Origin: Streptomyces sp. XY006
GTDB taxonomy: Bacteria; Actinomycetota; Actinomycetes; Streptomycetales; Streptomycetaceae
Assembly (NCBI RefSeq): GCF_002237655.1
Contig: NZ_NOKT01000049.1
Coordinates: forward strand, 1-34,449
DNA length: 34,449 bases
Direction: 5' to 3'
The notes beneath the pieces are model-generated. The model searched no databases and had not been told where the DNA came from. It saw only the letters and a list, made by a program, of their open reading frames with translations. The position numbers were made by a program, and so were the translations under genes. Within the stretch, counting starts at the first letter, position 1; each line of letters opens with the position of its first letter. Shown here piece by piece: positions 14,382 to 22,012 of the stretch.

Positions 14382-16922
14382 GTGAGCCGCTTCGACCCGC
14401 GCGGCAGAAGGAACAGGGCGCTGCTGGTCGGCGTGTCCGAGTACGACCACACGGCACCGGATCCGCAGGGCGTGTCGGGCCAGCTCCCCGCCGTGCTCCA
14501 CAACCGCCGGACCCTCGAGGACGCGCTGCACCGGGGCGGGGTGTTCCGCGCGGGCGAGATCAGGGTGCTCGCCTCCCCGGCCCCGGACGACTTCACCAGC
14601 GAGCTGCGCCGCGCCGTCCGCGAGACCGAGGGACTGCTGCTCCTCTACTTCGCCGGGCACGCCGTCGTCACCGACACCTCCACCCACAAGCTGCACCTGC
14701 AGATGCGCACCGCGCGGGTGGTCGCGGGCGAGGAGCTGCCCGGTGCGGTGAGCTTCGCCGGCGTGCTGGGCGAGCTCTGCGCGCCCGAGAGCCGCGCCGA
14801 GAAGGTGCTGGTGGTCCTGGACTGCTGCTACGCGGGCAACGCGGCGGCGATCTGGCACCGTTTCGAGGCGCCGCCGGAGAGCAAGGAGAAGATCCTCCTC
14901 CTGATGAGCGTGCAGCCCAACCGCTGCATCCTGGGCGGGGACGCGGACGTCGCGACGCCGTTCACCCGGGAGCTGGTCCACGTCCTCGAGGCGGGCGGGC
15001 AGGTGTGGCTGTCCACGCTCTATCCCGCGCTGAAGCAGCGGATGGCCGACGCCGGGTACGAGGCGGAGGACAACGACCGGCAGAAACCGCAGGCGCTGGC
15101 CCCGCCGTGGAACCCGGACGCGGACGTTCTGCTGGCCGCGAGCCCGGTCGCGCCCCCGCCTCCCCCGCCCCCGCCCCCGCCGAGACCCGGCCGCACCCAC
15201 CCGTCCCGGCTGCGCAAGCGCCTCCGGGCCGCCGCCGACCGGCTCGGCCGGACCGCGCTGACCCTCCTGCTGGCCCTCGTCGCCACCGGCGCCGGCGGCT
15301 ACGGCCTGTTCGTCCTGGTCGGCGAACCGGGCCCGTGCCCGCCCTCCCTGGAGCTGCGCGTGCTCACCGATCCCGACCTGGAGCCGGCGCTGCGGGCCGC
15401 CGCGGACGCCTATGTCGCCTCGGCGGCCAACACCACCGGCGACGGCTGCCGGCGCAGCGGCGTCACCGTCAACAGCGCGGGCGCCGCCGGGGTGGTGCGG
15501 GCGCTGGGCGAGCGGACCGACGCCTGGCAGCAGCCGCGCGAGGACGACAACCCGCAGCGGGACATCGGCCCGCAGCCGGACGTGTGGATCCCCGCCACCC
15601 GCGCGGACGTCGACCGGGTCACCGGGGTCGCGGCCGGGGAGGACCGCGTCTTCGCCCGGCTGGAGCCCGCGGACGAACCGCTCGCGTACTCGCCGCTGGT
15701 CCTGGCCGTGCCGACGGCCCTCGGCGCCCGCCTCGAACCCACCGGACAGTCCCTGTCCGAGCTGGTGACCGCCCTCGAACAGGCCGACGCCGAGGCCGAA
15801 CTGCGGCGCCCCGACCCGGAGTTCACGGACGCGGCCCTGCTGGCGACCATGGGTCTGCAGGGCGAGCGGGCCGACGCGCGCCGCGCCGAGCAGCTCGTCA
15901 CGCGGGCCGGGCGGCCCGAGCCGTCGGCCGTGCGGCTGCTGTGCACCCTGCCCGCCGACGACGCCGTGGACGACCGCAGCGCGGCGCTGGTGCCGGAGTT
16001 CCTGCTGCGCAGCGGCATCGGCTGTCACCCGGCGACCCGCGCCCCGCGCGTGGCCGCCTACCCCGACGACGTACCCGGTCTGGAACCGGCGTTCGTGCGG
16101 GTGCGCTGGGAGGACGGCGACCGGGACGCCGAGGCGCGCGACGACGCGGTGGACCGTTTCCGCGCCTGGCTGACCGGGGAGGGCGGCCTGGCGGTCCTCG
16201 GGGAGCACGGCTTCCGGTCCGCGACCGGTGAGCGCCGCCTGCTCGGCACCCGGCAGGTGCCGGACGGCCTCACCGCGTCCGTGCGCCCCGCCGGCCCGGC
16301 CCGGCCCGCGGACATGGACCGGGCGCTGGAGCGGTACGCCAACGCGCACGGCCCCGGCCGGGTCCTGTACCTCCTCGACAGCTCCGGCTCCATGGCCGGC
16401 CGGTGGGACGGCGACAGCGGCGGCCCGGGCATCCTGAAGCAGACCCTGCCGGGGCTCGGCGGGGAGGACGAGTACGGGGTGTGGGCCGTGCACGGCGTCG
16501 GCGGCCGGACGCACACGCCGCTGCTGCGCTTCGGGACGCACGAGCGGGCCGGCGCCGAGCAGGCCCTCGACGGCGGCCGGTGGCGGGACGCCGAGGCCGA
16601 CCCGGCCGCCGCCCTGCTGGACGCCCTGGAGTTCATGCGGGAGCGCGGCGCGGACGACGAACGGCCGCAGCTGATCGTGTATCTCACCGACGGCGAGGAC
16701 GACAACCGCCTGACCGGCCGGGCGCTGCAGGACGTGCTCGACCGGGCCGCGGGCGCGGGTGTCCCGCTGGCCATGGTGTCCCTGAACAGCTCGGGCTGCG
16801 ACCAGGGCCGTCCCGCCACCCGGATCGCCGAGGCCGGCCGGGGCCGCTGCCTGGACGCCGGTGACGACCTGGTGCCGGCCCTGCACGACGAGGTCGCCCG
16901 CACCGGAACGGGGGAGGAATGA
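14382..16922 (+). CDS. Caspase / transmembrane / solute-binding-like / VWA fusion protein
   Basis: 846 aa; GTG with GGGGAG 9 bases upstream. Residues 10-245 are a peptidase C14 caspase domain with the opening ALLVGVSEYD, His93 in LLLLYFAGH and Cys149 in VLVVLDCCYAG. A proline run (about 254-268) and a basic stretch precede one membrane segment (about 291-313). Residues 323-640 resemble a type-2 periplasmic binding fold (ELRVLTDPDLEPALRAAADAY, PDVWIPATRADV). Residues 660-840 are a VWA domain with an intact adhesion site (D666-S668-S670 and T769-D770). By the positive-inside rule the caspase is cytoplasmic and the sensor half external. The stop overlaps the next start as ATGA. A regulated protease for defence or programmed death is the likely role (inference). 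Confidence 0.92.
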   Translation: MSRFDPRGRRNRALLVGVSEYDHTAPDPQGVSGQLPAVLHNRRTLEDALHRGGVFRAGEIRVLASPAPDDFTSELRRAVRETEGLLLLYFAGHAVVTDTSTHKLHLQMRTARVVAGEELPGAVSFAGVLGELCAPESRAEKVLVVLDCCYAGNAAAIWHRFEAPPESKEKILLLMSVQPNRCILGGDADVATPFTRELVHVLEAGGQVWLSTLYPALKQRMADAGYEAEDNDRQKPQALAPPWNPDADVLLAASPVAPPPPPPPPPPRPGRTHPSRLRKRLRAAADRLGRTALTLLLALVATGAGGYGLFVLVGEPGPCPPSLELRVLTDPDLEPALRAAADAYVASAANTTGDGCRRSGVTVNSAGAAGVVRALGERTDAWQQPREDDNPQRDIGPQPDVWIPATRADVDRVTGVAAGEDRVFARLEPADEPLAYSPLVLAVPTALGARLEPTGQSLSELVTALEQADAEAELRRPDPEFTDAALLATMGLQGERADARRAEQLVTRAGRPEPSAVRLLCTLPADDAVDDRSAALVPEFLLRSGIGCHPATRAPRVAAYPDDVPGLEPAFVRVRWEDGDRDAEARDDAVDRFRAWLTGEGGLAVLGEHGFRSATGERRLLGTRQVPDGLTASVRPAGPARPADMDRALERYANAHGPGRVLYLLDSSGSMAGRWDGDSGGPGILKQTLPGLGGEDEYGVWAVHGVGGRTHTPLLRFGTHERAGAEQALDGGRWRDAEADPAAALLDALEFMRERGADDERPQLIVYLTDGEDDNRLTGRALQDVLDRAAGAGVPLAMVSLNSSGCDQGRPATRIAEAGRGRCLDAGDDLVPALHDEVARTGTGEE

Positions 16923-18334
16923 GAGCACCGCGAGGAGGGCGCCGGGTCCGCCGCCTGACGGCCGCCGCCCTGGCGCTGCTGTCCCTGGCCGCGCTCGCCT
17001 CCTGCACCGGCGGCGACGCGCGGCAGCAGCCGCCGGGCGCCGACCCGCCCCGGATCGTCGTCGCCAGCGGCCAGGACGTCACCGGCAAGAACGGCGTCCG
17101 CCAGCAGCTCATCGACGCCTGGAACGCCCGGGAGGGCGAGCACGGCCACCGGGCCCGCCTGGTCGAGCTCCCCGGCTCGGCCGACCAGCAGCGCAGCCAG
17201 CTGCTCGGCGCGCTCCAGTCCGGCAGCGCCGAGTACGACGTGGTCAACCTGGACGTGACCTGGATCCCGGAGTTCGCCGCGGCCGGTCTGATCCGCCCGC
17301 TGACCGGCGCGGCGGTGAAGGAGCCCGCGGACATCATCCCGTCCGTCGACGCGACGTCGTTCTGGGACGGCGAGCGGTACGCGGTCCCCTTCAACAGCGA
17401 CGTGGGCCTGCTCTACTACCGCAAGGACCACCTGCGCGACGCCGGAGCCTCCCGGACCGAACTGAGCGGCGGGCTGACCTGGGGCGAGCTGCGGGACCTG
17501 ATCGACGCCGTCAACGACCGCCCGAAGCCACCGCACTACGAGGACGGCTGGACCACCCAGCTCGCCGCCTACGAGGGCCGGACGGTCAACGCGGTCGAGG
17601 CCTTCGCCTCGGCCGTCCCCGGCTTCGAGCTGACCGACGACGAGGGGCGGTACACCGCCGACGTGGCGCAGCTGACCGCCGGGGTGACCGAACTGCGGGA
17701 GCGCACGGCGCCGCCGTACATGCTGGCCGAGGCCTCCGCGTCCCGCGAGGCCGAGTCGCTCAGCGCCTTCGCGGAGGGCCGCACGACCTTCCTGCGGCAC
17801 TGGCCGTACGTCTACCCGGTGCTGTACGAGAGGTTCGCGGAGGACCTCGGGGTGACGCGGCTGCCCGGCAAGGCGGTGCTCGGCGGGCAGAACCTCGCCG
17901 TCACCTCCTCGACGTCCGAGCAGCGGGCCGCGAAGGCCGCCGAGCTGATCGCGTTCCTGACCGACCCGGACAGCGAGCGCTGTCTGCTGCGCGCCGGGTT
18001 CGCGGCGACCCGCACCTCCGCCTACGAGGACCCCGGAGGCTCCCCGGAGTGCCGCCACGCCTCCGCGTTCACCGCGAGCCCTTCGGCGTCCCCCACCGGC
18101 GAGAGCGCCGAACTGAAGGCGCCCGACCGCCTGGCCGACGGCGTCAGCTACTCCCGCGACGTCCTGTTCCCCGCCCTGCGCGGCGCCGTGCAGCGCCCGC
18201 GCACGCCCCAGTACGGGGCCGTCACCCGGACTCTGATCACCGGACTGGACGCCCTGTACGGGCCCGGGCGGCCGGGGGACGCGGAGGTGGCCGAGCGCCT
18301 CGACGAGGCCTTGCGGAAGCTGCTGCCCGACTGA
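16919..18334 (+). CDS. Extracellular solute-binding lipoprotein (SBP_bac_1-like), orphan
   Basis: 471 aa. A lipoprotein signal peptide carries the basic start MRAPRGGRRVRR, a hydrophobic core and the lipobox LASC with Cys29. The mature part is a sugar-type ABC binding-protein fold: RIVVASGQDVTGKNGVRQQLIDAWNA, SAEYDVVNLDVTWIPEFAAAGLIRPL, RYAVPFNSDVGLLYYRKD and AVTSSTSEQRAAKAAELIAFL. No permease or ATPase genes are nearby. The ATG overlaps the stop of the caspase-VWA gene by 4 bases, which implies translational coupling. With the similar domain in that fusion, it suggests a shared extracytoplasmic sensing task rather than uptake, although it could borrow a distant transporter. Confidence 0.92.
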   Translation: MRAPRGGRRVRRLTAAALALLSLAALASCTGGDARQQPPGADPPRIVVASGQDVTGKNGVRQQLIDAWNAREGEHGHRARLVELPGSADQQRSQLLGALQSGSAEYDVVNLDVTWIPEFAAAGLIRPLTGAAVKEPADIIPSVDATSFWDGERYAVPFNSDVGLLYYRKDHLRDAGASRTELSGGLTWGELRDLIDAVNDRPKPPHYEDGWTTQLAAYEGRTVNAVEAFASAVPGFELTDDEGRYTADVAQLTAGVTELRERTAPPYMLAEASASREAESLSAFAEGRTTFLRHWPYVYPVLYERFAEDLGVTRLPGKAVLGGQNLAVTSSTSEQRAAKAAELIAFLTDPDSERCLLRAGFAATRTSAYEDPGGSPECRHASAFTASPSASPTGESAELKAPDRLADGVSYSRDVLFPALRGAVQRPRTPQYGAVTRTLITGLDALYGPGRPGDAEVAERLDEALRKLLPD

Positions 18335-18427
18335 CGTCCCACCGGTGTGGACGGCGCGCGGGCGGGAACACGTGAGCGAGCGTGGAGTGTGTGCGGGCCG
18401 TGCCCCGCCCGAGGGAAGGACGTGGGC

Positions 18428-18613
18428 GTGCCCGGTGTCGCCGGTCTGCTGCTGAGGAGACTGACCGTCGTGTCGTGCCGGGCGAGGCGGACGGTGACAG
18501 GGGCGGTGCAGCCGGCGCTGGTCTCCCTGGCCCGGATCCGCTCCTGCCCCACCTGCCGGGCCTGGATCGCGCCCGACAGCGCCGTGTGCCCCGCCGGCCA
18601 CCGAATGGACTGA
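18428..18613 (+). CDS. Small protein with C-terminal zinc-ribbon half
   Basis: 61 aa from GTG 18428, which has GAAGGA 7 bases upstream; GTG 18422 is also possible. A basic N-terminal part leads to CPTC, nine residues, then CPAGH near the C-terminus (ends HRMD). The Cys-x2-Cys ... Cys-x3-His pattern is that of a single zinc knuckle. Function unknown. It lies between the binding-protein gene and a GAF-ANTAR gene on the same strand, 93 bp after the former. Confidence 0.55.
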   Translation: MPGVAGLLLRRLTVVSCRARRTVTGAVQPALVSLARIRSCPTCRAWIAPDSAVCPAGHRMD

Positions 18614-18693
18614 CCGCGCAGCGGGGCGTGCTCCGGCGGCCCGTTCCCGCGAGGTCCCGGAGGTACGGTGGCCGGGACCGGGACGAGGTGGTG

Positions 18694-19392
18694 GTGGCGG
18701 TGGAGTGGCGTGAGTACGCCGAGCGCATGGCGCTGCTCGCCCGGGACCTGCTGGCCCAGGACTCCGTCCAGGCCACCCTGGACGAGATCGCAGCGGCGGC
18801 GGTCCGGCTGGTCGACGGGTGCGACGCGGCCGGGATCCTCGCCGTGCGCAAGGGCCGGGCCGTGACCCTGGCCGCCTGCGGGGACCTGGTCCGCGAGTCC
18901 GACCGCCTGCAGGGCGAGCTGCGCGAGGGGCCCTGTTTCGACCTCGCCCGCCGCAAGGACGGCGAGCGCGTGTACCGGATCGCGGACCTCACCCGGCCGC
19001 AGCCCACCTGGGAGCGCTACGCGGCGGCGGCCCGCGAGCTCGGCATCGGCAGCATGACCGGCGTGCTGCTCTACGCCGACGACGAGGACTTCGGCGCGCT
19101 GAACCTGTACTCCCGCCGCCCGGGGACGTTCGGCAAGGACATCGAGACGGCCGCCTGGCTGCTCGCCTCGCACGCCGCCGTGGCCCTGGCCGGTGCCCGC
19201 ACGATCGACCAGCTGGAGCACGCCCTGGACACCCGTCACGCCATCGGCGAGGCGATGGGCATCCTCATGGAGCGCCACCGCATGAGCGAGGACGACGCCT
19301 TCGCCGTGCTGCGCCGCATCTCCCAGCACCACAACATCAAACTGCGCGACGTCGCCCTGAAGGTCCGGGACGACCACACCGGCCCCGCCTGA
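18694..19392 (+). CDS. GAF-ANTAR transcription antitermination regulator
   Basis: About 232 aa. The start lies among consecutive GTG codons (18688, 18691, 18694, 18700); 18694 is 5 bases after GGACGAGG. The N-terminal helix (WREYAERMALLARDLLAQDSVQATLDEI) leads to a GAF domain (about 20-165) with the usual GPCFDLARRKDGERVYRIADLTRPQPTWERY section. A C-terminal ANTAR domain (about 172-228) carries AIGEAMGILMERHRMSEDDAFAVLRRISQ. ANTAR domains bind paired RNA hairpins and prevent termination; the GAF part senses an unknown signal. TACGGT at 18664-18669 is a likely -10. A second GAF-ANTAR gene lies 2.6 kb downstream. Confidence 0.92.
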   Translation: MAVEWREYAERMALLARDLLAQDSVQATLDEIAAAAVRLVDGCDAAGILAVRKGRAVTLAACGDLVRESDRLQGELREGPCFDLARRKDGERVYRIADLTRPQPTWERYAAAARELGIGSMTGVLLYADDEDFGALNLYSRRPGTFGKDIETAAWLLASHAAVALAGARTIDQLEHALDTRHAIGEAMGILMERHRMSEDDAFAVLRRISQHHNIKLRDVALKVRDDHTGPA

Positions 19393-19479
19393 GCACGCGG
19401 CCGCCGGTGTGCCGGGCCGACGGGCGGGTAAACGCATCGCGGAAAGCCGTCGAACGGCGACCACAACGAAAGAGTCCGC

Positions 19480-20004
19480 ATGGCCATCCCGCTTAGGAAT
19501 CAGGCGGCAGATGCGCAGGACCCAGGCAAGCACGCCACGCTGCACTACGGCGTGGCCTGGGCCGAGGGCACGGCACGCTCCGTCGACGCGCGCCGAGCCC
19601 TGCACGCCGTCCTCGCCCACGCCGCACGAACGGGCCGCACCCACATGCCGGCCCCGACCGTCCAGGACGCAGAACTCGCGATCAGCGAGCTGGTCACCAA
19701 CGCCGTCAAACACGCGCCCGGACCGTGCGGGATGGCCCTGCGGCTGTCCGGCGACCACCTGGCCATCACCGTGTGGGACACCTCACCCGGCCGCCCCGAG
19801 TCCCGGACGCCCGACCCGCGCCGCTTCGGCGGCCACGGCTGGCGCCTGGTGCACAAGGTCAGCCACCGGGTCGCCGTCGCGCCCCGCGCCGTGGGCAAGC
19901 AGATCACCGCCTACCTGCGCCTGCCCCCGCAGGACACCCCCGGCCCGCCCGAGCGGACCGTCCTTCCCACGGCGCTCGCGGAACCGATGACGCCGGGGCC
20001 GTGA
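19480..20004 (+). CDS. RsbW-like ATP-binding protein (HATPase_c_2 anti-sigma factor type)
   Basis: 174 aa; ATG with GAAAGAG about 8 bases upstream. A single GHKL ATPase domain shows the N box ELAISELVTNAVKHA, a degenerate G1 box (ITVWDTSPGRP) and the G2 box GGHGWRLVH. There is no sensor or membrane part, and the tail is proline-rich. Streptomyces carries many such stand-alone kinases, which act as anti-sigma or anti-anti-sigma kinases in partner switching. No sigma or STAS gene is adjacent, so the partner is unknown. Confidence 0.9.
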   Translation: MAIPLRNQAADAQDPGKHATLHYGVAWAEGTARSVDARRALHAVLAHAARTGRTHMPAPTVQDAELAISELVTNAVKHAPGPCGMALRLSGDHLAITVWDTSPGRPESRTPDPRRFGGHGWRLVHKVSHRVAVAPRAVGKQITAYLRLPPQDTPGPPERTVLPTALAEPMTPGP

Positions 20005-20048
20005 CCGTGACCGGCCGGCCCGGCTGCCCGGGGCGCCACAGCCGACGG

Positions 20049-20216
20049 TCAGTGGCTCGTGGCCGCCCCGGCGTCCGTGACGGGGGTCGCGGGACGGGGC
20101 GGCTGGGCGTCCGCCGTCTGCGCCGGTCCGGCGTTGGCCGCCAGCAGCAGGGTGGCCATGGCGACCAGGGCGGCGGCGAAGCCTCGGGCGTACCGCTCGG
20201 CGGTGCGTGTGCGCAT
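20049..20216 (-). CDS. Small exported peptide divergent from the XRE-TPR regulator
   Basis: 55 aa: a positive start (MRTRTAERYARG), a hydrophobic helix (FAAALVAMATLLLAANA) with likely signal-peptidase cleavage after ANA or NAGPA, and about 25 residues of Pro/Ala/Thr-rich tail ending AATSH. ATG with GAGG about 11 bases upstream, so initiation is only moderately supported. No database family was recognised. It faces the XRE-TPR regulator across 134 bp of unusually AT-rich DNA that includes repeats. A small secreted peptide beside a TPR-type regulator is the layout of RRNPP peptide-sensing systems; this pairing is inference. Confidence 0.6.
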   Translation of the reverse strand: MRTRTAERYARGFAAALVAMATLLLAANAGPAQTADAQPPRPATPVTDAGAATSH

Positions 20217-20261
20217 CAGCACGGCGACCTCGCAACAGGGGCGGCGACTACGGCGGCAACG

Positions 20262-20304
20262 TATTAAGCGTCTTCAACAATTCGGCTTAACACTCCGTTT
20301 AACC
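20262..20304. promoter_or_regulatory. AT-rich divergent promoter region with repeated TTAA boxes
   Basis: TTAAGC (20264-20269) and GCTTAA (20285-20290) form an inverted repeat with 15 bases between. Read on the minus strand the stretch shows GTTAAACGGAGT, GTTAAGCCGAATT and GTTGAAGACGC, a loose direct repeat of 12-13 bases. TAATAC on the minus strand (plus 20260-20265) is a good -10 for the small peptide gene. The site probably binds the adjacent XRE regulator. Confidence 0.5.
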
Positions 20305-20350
20305 TAGGGGCTGTCCAGGCCGAACGGCAAGAGGCTCAGGGGGAGTTGGC

Positions 20351-21709
20351 GTGGGGGGAGCGGGTGTGGGGGAGCGTGACGATCCGGGGACCATCGGCCG
20401 CCGGGTGCAGCGGTTGCGGGTCGAACGGGGACTGACGCAAAGGCAGTTGGCGGAGCCCGTGTACACCCCCGCCTACATCTCGACCCTGGAGTCGGGCCGG
20501 GTGCGGCCCTCCGACGACGCCCTGCGGCATCTCGCCGGCCGGCTCGGCGTCGCCTTCGACGAGCTCGCCACCGGGCGTTCGGCGCGGCTGGTGACGGAGC
20601 TGCGGCTGCGGCTGACCGAGGCCCAGCGGACCCTCGCCGTCGGCGAGACGGAGGCCGCGGCCGGACAGTACGCCGAGCTGCTCGCCGAGGCCGAGACGCA
20701 CGGCCTGGCCGCGGAGCAGTCCGCCGCCCTGCTCGGGCTCGGCGAGTGCGCCCTGGAGACCGGCGAGCTGGTGCCGGGCCGGGAGTACTTCGAGCGGGCC
20801 GAGGCCTGCCTGGCCGGCGCGCCGCTGCCCGCCCGGGTCCCGGCCCTGCGCGGCCGGGCCGTCGCGCACTACCTCGCCGGTGAGCTCCGGTACGCCGTCT
20901 ACCTGCTGGAGACCGCCCTCGACGAACTCAACCGCGGCGGCCTGCACGACCCGGACGCCCTGCTGCTGCTCTACGCCAGCGCCATCGGCCCGTACATGGA
21001 CATGGGCGCGCACGCCCGCGCCGCCCAGGCGGCCGAGTTCGCCCTGGCGCTCGCCCCGCAGTCCGGCGACCCGGCCCTGGTCGCCCGGATGCACCGCTCG
21101 GTCGCCCGCACCCTGGTCGCCGAGGGCCGGCTCGCGGAGGCCGACGCCTCGTTGGCCAAGGCGGCCGAGCTGTACCGGGGCCTGCAGATCCGCACCGAAC
21201 TCGCCAACTGCCACTGGATGCGCGGCTACGTCTACGCCCAGGACGGGCGGCTGGAACGCGCCGAGGAGGAACTGCGCGAGGCCCTCGGCATGCTGACGGC
21301 CAAGCGCGCCGCCCTGTACAGCAGCCAGGTCACCGTCGAACTGGCCGACGTGCTGCACCGGCGCGGCAGGTCCGACGAGGCCGCGGCCCTGCTGCACGAC
21401 GTCCTCGGGCATCTGTCCCCCGAGCGCGGCGCCGTGCACGCCGCCGCCGCGCACCGGCTGCTCGGCATCATCGCCGAGGACGCCCGCCGCACCGAGGACG
21501 CCGAGGAGCACTACGTACGCGCCCTCAGCCTGCTGGAGCGGGCCGGGGCCGCCGGCGACCTGGCCGACCTGTGCCGGCTGCTGGGCGACCTGCTGCGCCG
21601 CACCGGGCGGGTGGAGGCGGCCCTGGACGCCTACCGGACGGGCCTGGGGCACCGCACGGCCCCCGGCACCACCACCCTCGGCCCCGCCCCCGCACAGCCC
21701 CCGCTGTGA
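20351..21709 (+). CDS. XRE-family regulator with TPR domain
   Basis: 452 aa; GTG with GGGGGAG 7 bases upstream. Residues 14-72 are a helix-turn-helix of the XRE/HTH_3 type (IGRRVQRLRVERGLTQRQLAEPVYTPAYISTLESGRVRPSDDALRHLAGRLGVAFDEL). The remainder is an array of helix pairs typical of TPRs (AAAGQYAELLAEAETHG, AARAAQAAEFALALA, LAEADASLAKAAELYRG, LERAEEELREALGML, TEDAEEHYVRALSLLERAG). This is the architecture of peptide-responsive RRNPP regulators and of several Streptomyces developmental regulators. It is divergent from the 55-aa exported peptide. A hairpin terminator lies about 180 bases after the stop. Confidence 0.92.
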   Translation: MGGAGVGERDDPGTIGRRVQRLRVERGLTQRQLAEPVYTPAYISTLESGRVRPSDDALRHLAGRLGVAFDELATGRSARLVTELRLRLTEAQRTLAVGETEAAAGQYAELLAEAETHGLAAEQSAALLGLGECALETGELVPGREYFERAEACLAGAPLPARVPALRGRAVAHYLAGELRYAVYLLETALDELNRGGLHDPDALLLLYASAIGPYMDMGAHARAAQAAEFALALAPQSGDPALVARMHRSVARTLVAEGRLAEADASLAKAAELYRGLQIRTELANCHWMRGYVYAQDGRLERAEEELREALGMLTAKRAALYSSQVTVELADVLHRRGRSDEAAALLHDVLGHLSPERGAVHAAAAHRLLGIIAEDARRTEDAEEHYVRALSLLERAGAAGDLADLCRLLGDLLRRTGRVEAALDAYRTGLGHRTAPGTTTLGPAPAQPPL

Positions 21710-21749
21710 GGAACCCGGCACCTGGGTGACGGTCACCGGCACCTGTCAT

Positions 21750-21767
21750 CCCGAGGGCGCCCTCGGG
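21750..21767. terminator. Perfect 18-bp palindrome after the XRE-TPR gene
   Basis: CCCGAGGGC directly followed by GCCCTCGGG, 40 bases beyond the stop of the regulator gene. It has no T run and could be a weak terminator or a protein site. Confidence 0.35.
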
Positions 21768-21890
21768 GTGGATGCCGCCTGGCCGCCGGTCGTGGACGCC
21801 GCGTCGGTACGGCCGGTGCCGCAGCCGGGCAGTTCCTCCGAGCAGCGCTGAGACGTGCCGGGAGGTGCCGGAAGCGCTGAGGAGAGCTGG

Positions 21891-21926
21891 GGCCGGGCCC
21901 CCGTGGGGTGGGGCCCGGCCGGGGTT
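21891..21926 (+). terminator. Hairpin terminator between the XRE-TPR and GAF-ANTAR genes
   Basis: An 11-bp perfect stem (GGCCGGGCCCC at 21891-21901, GGGGCCCGGCC at 21910-21920) with an 8-base loop, followed by GGGGTTT. The 303-bp gap (21710-22012) holds this, the palindrome at 21750, and nothing else recognisable before the GAF-ANTAR start. Confidence 0.65.
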
Positions 21927-22012
21927 TCGGCCCATGTCCCATGGGTAGCCGGGCAGCACTCCGGGCGCGAGTCCGGCGATGTGCGCCGCGGTGATCGAAG
22001 GAGGCGGTGGCC

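Noticed and set aside
14241..16928. 895-codon minus-strand frame opposite the caspase gene
   Set aside because: Antisense shadow; the plus-strand frame has domain motifs, ribosome-binding site and operon spacing.
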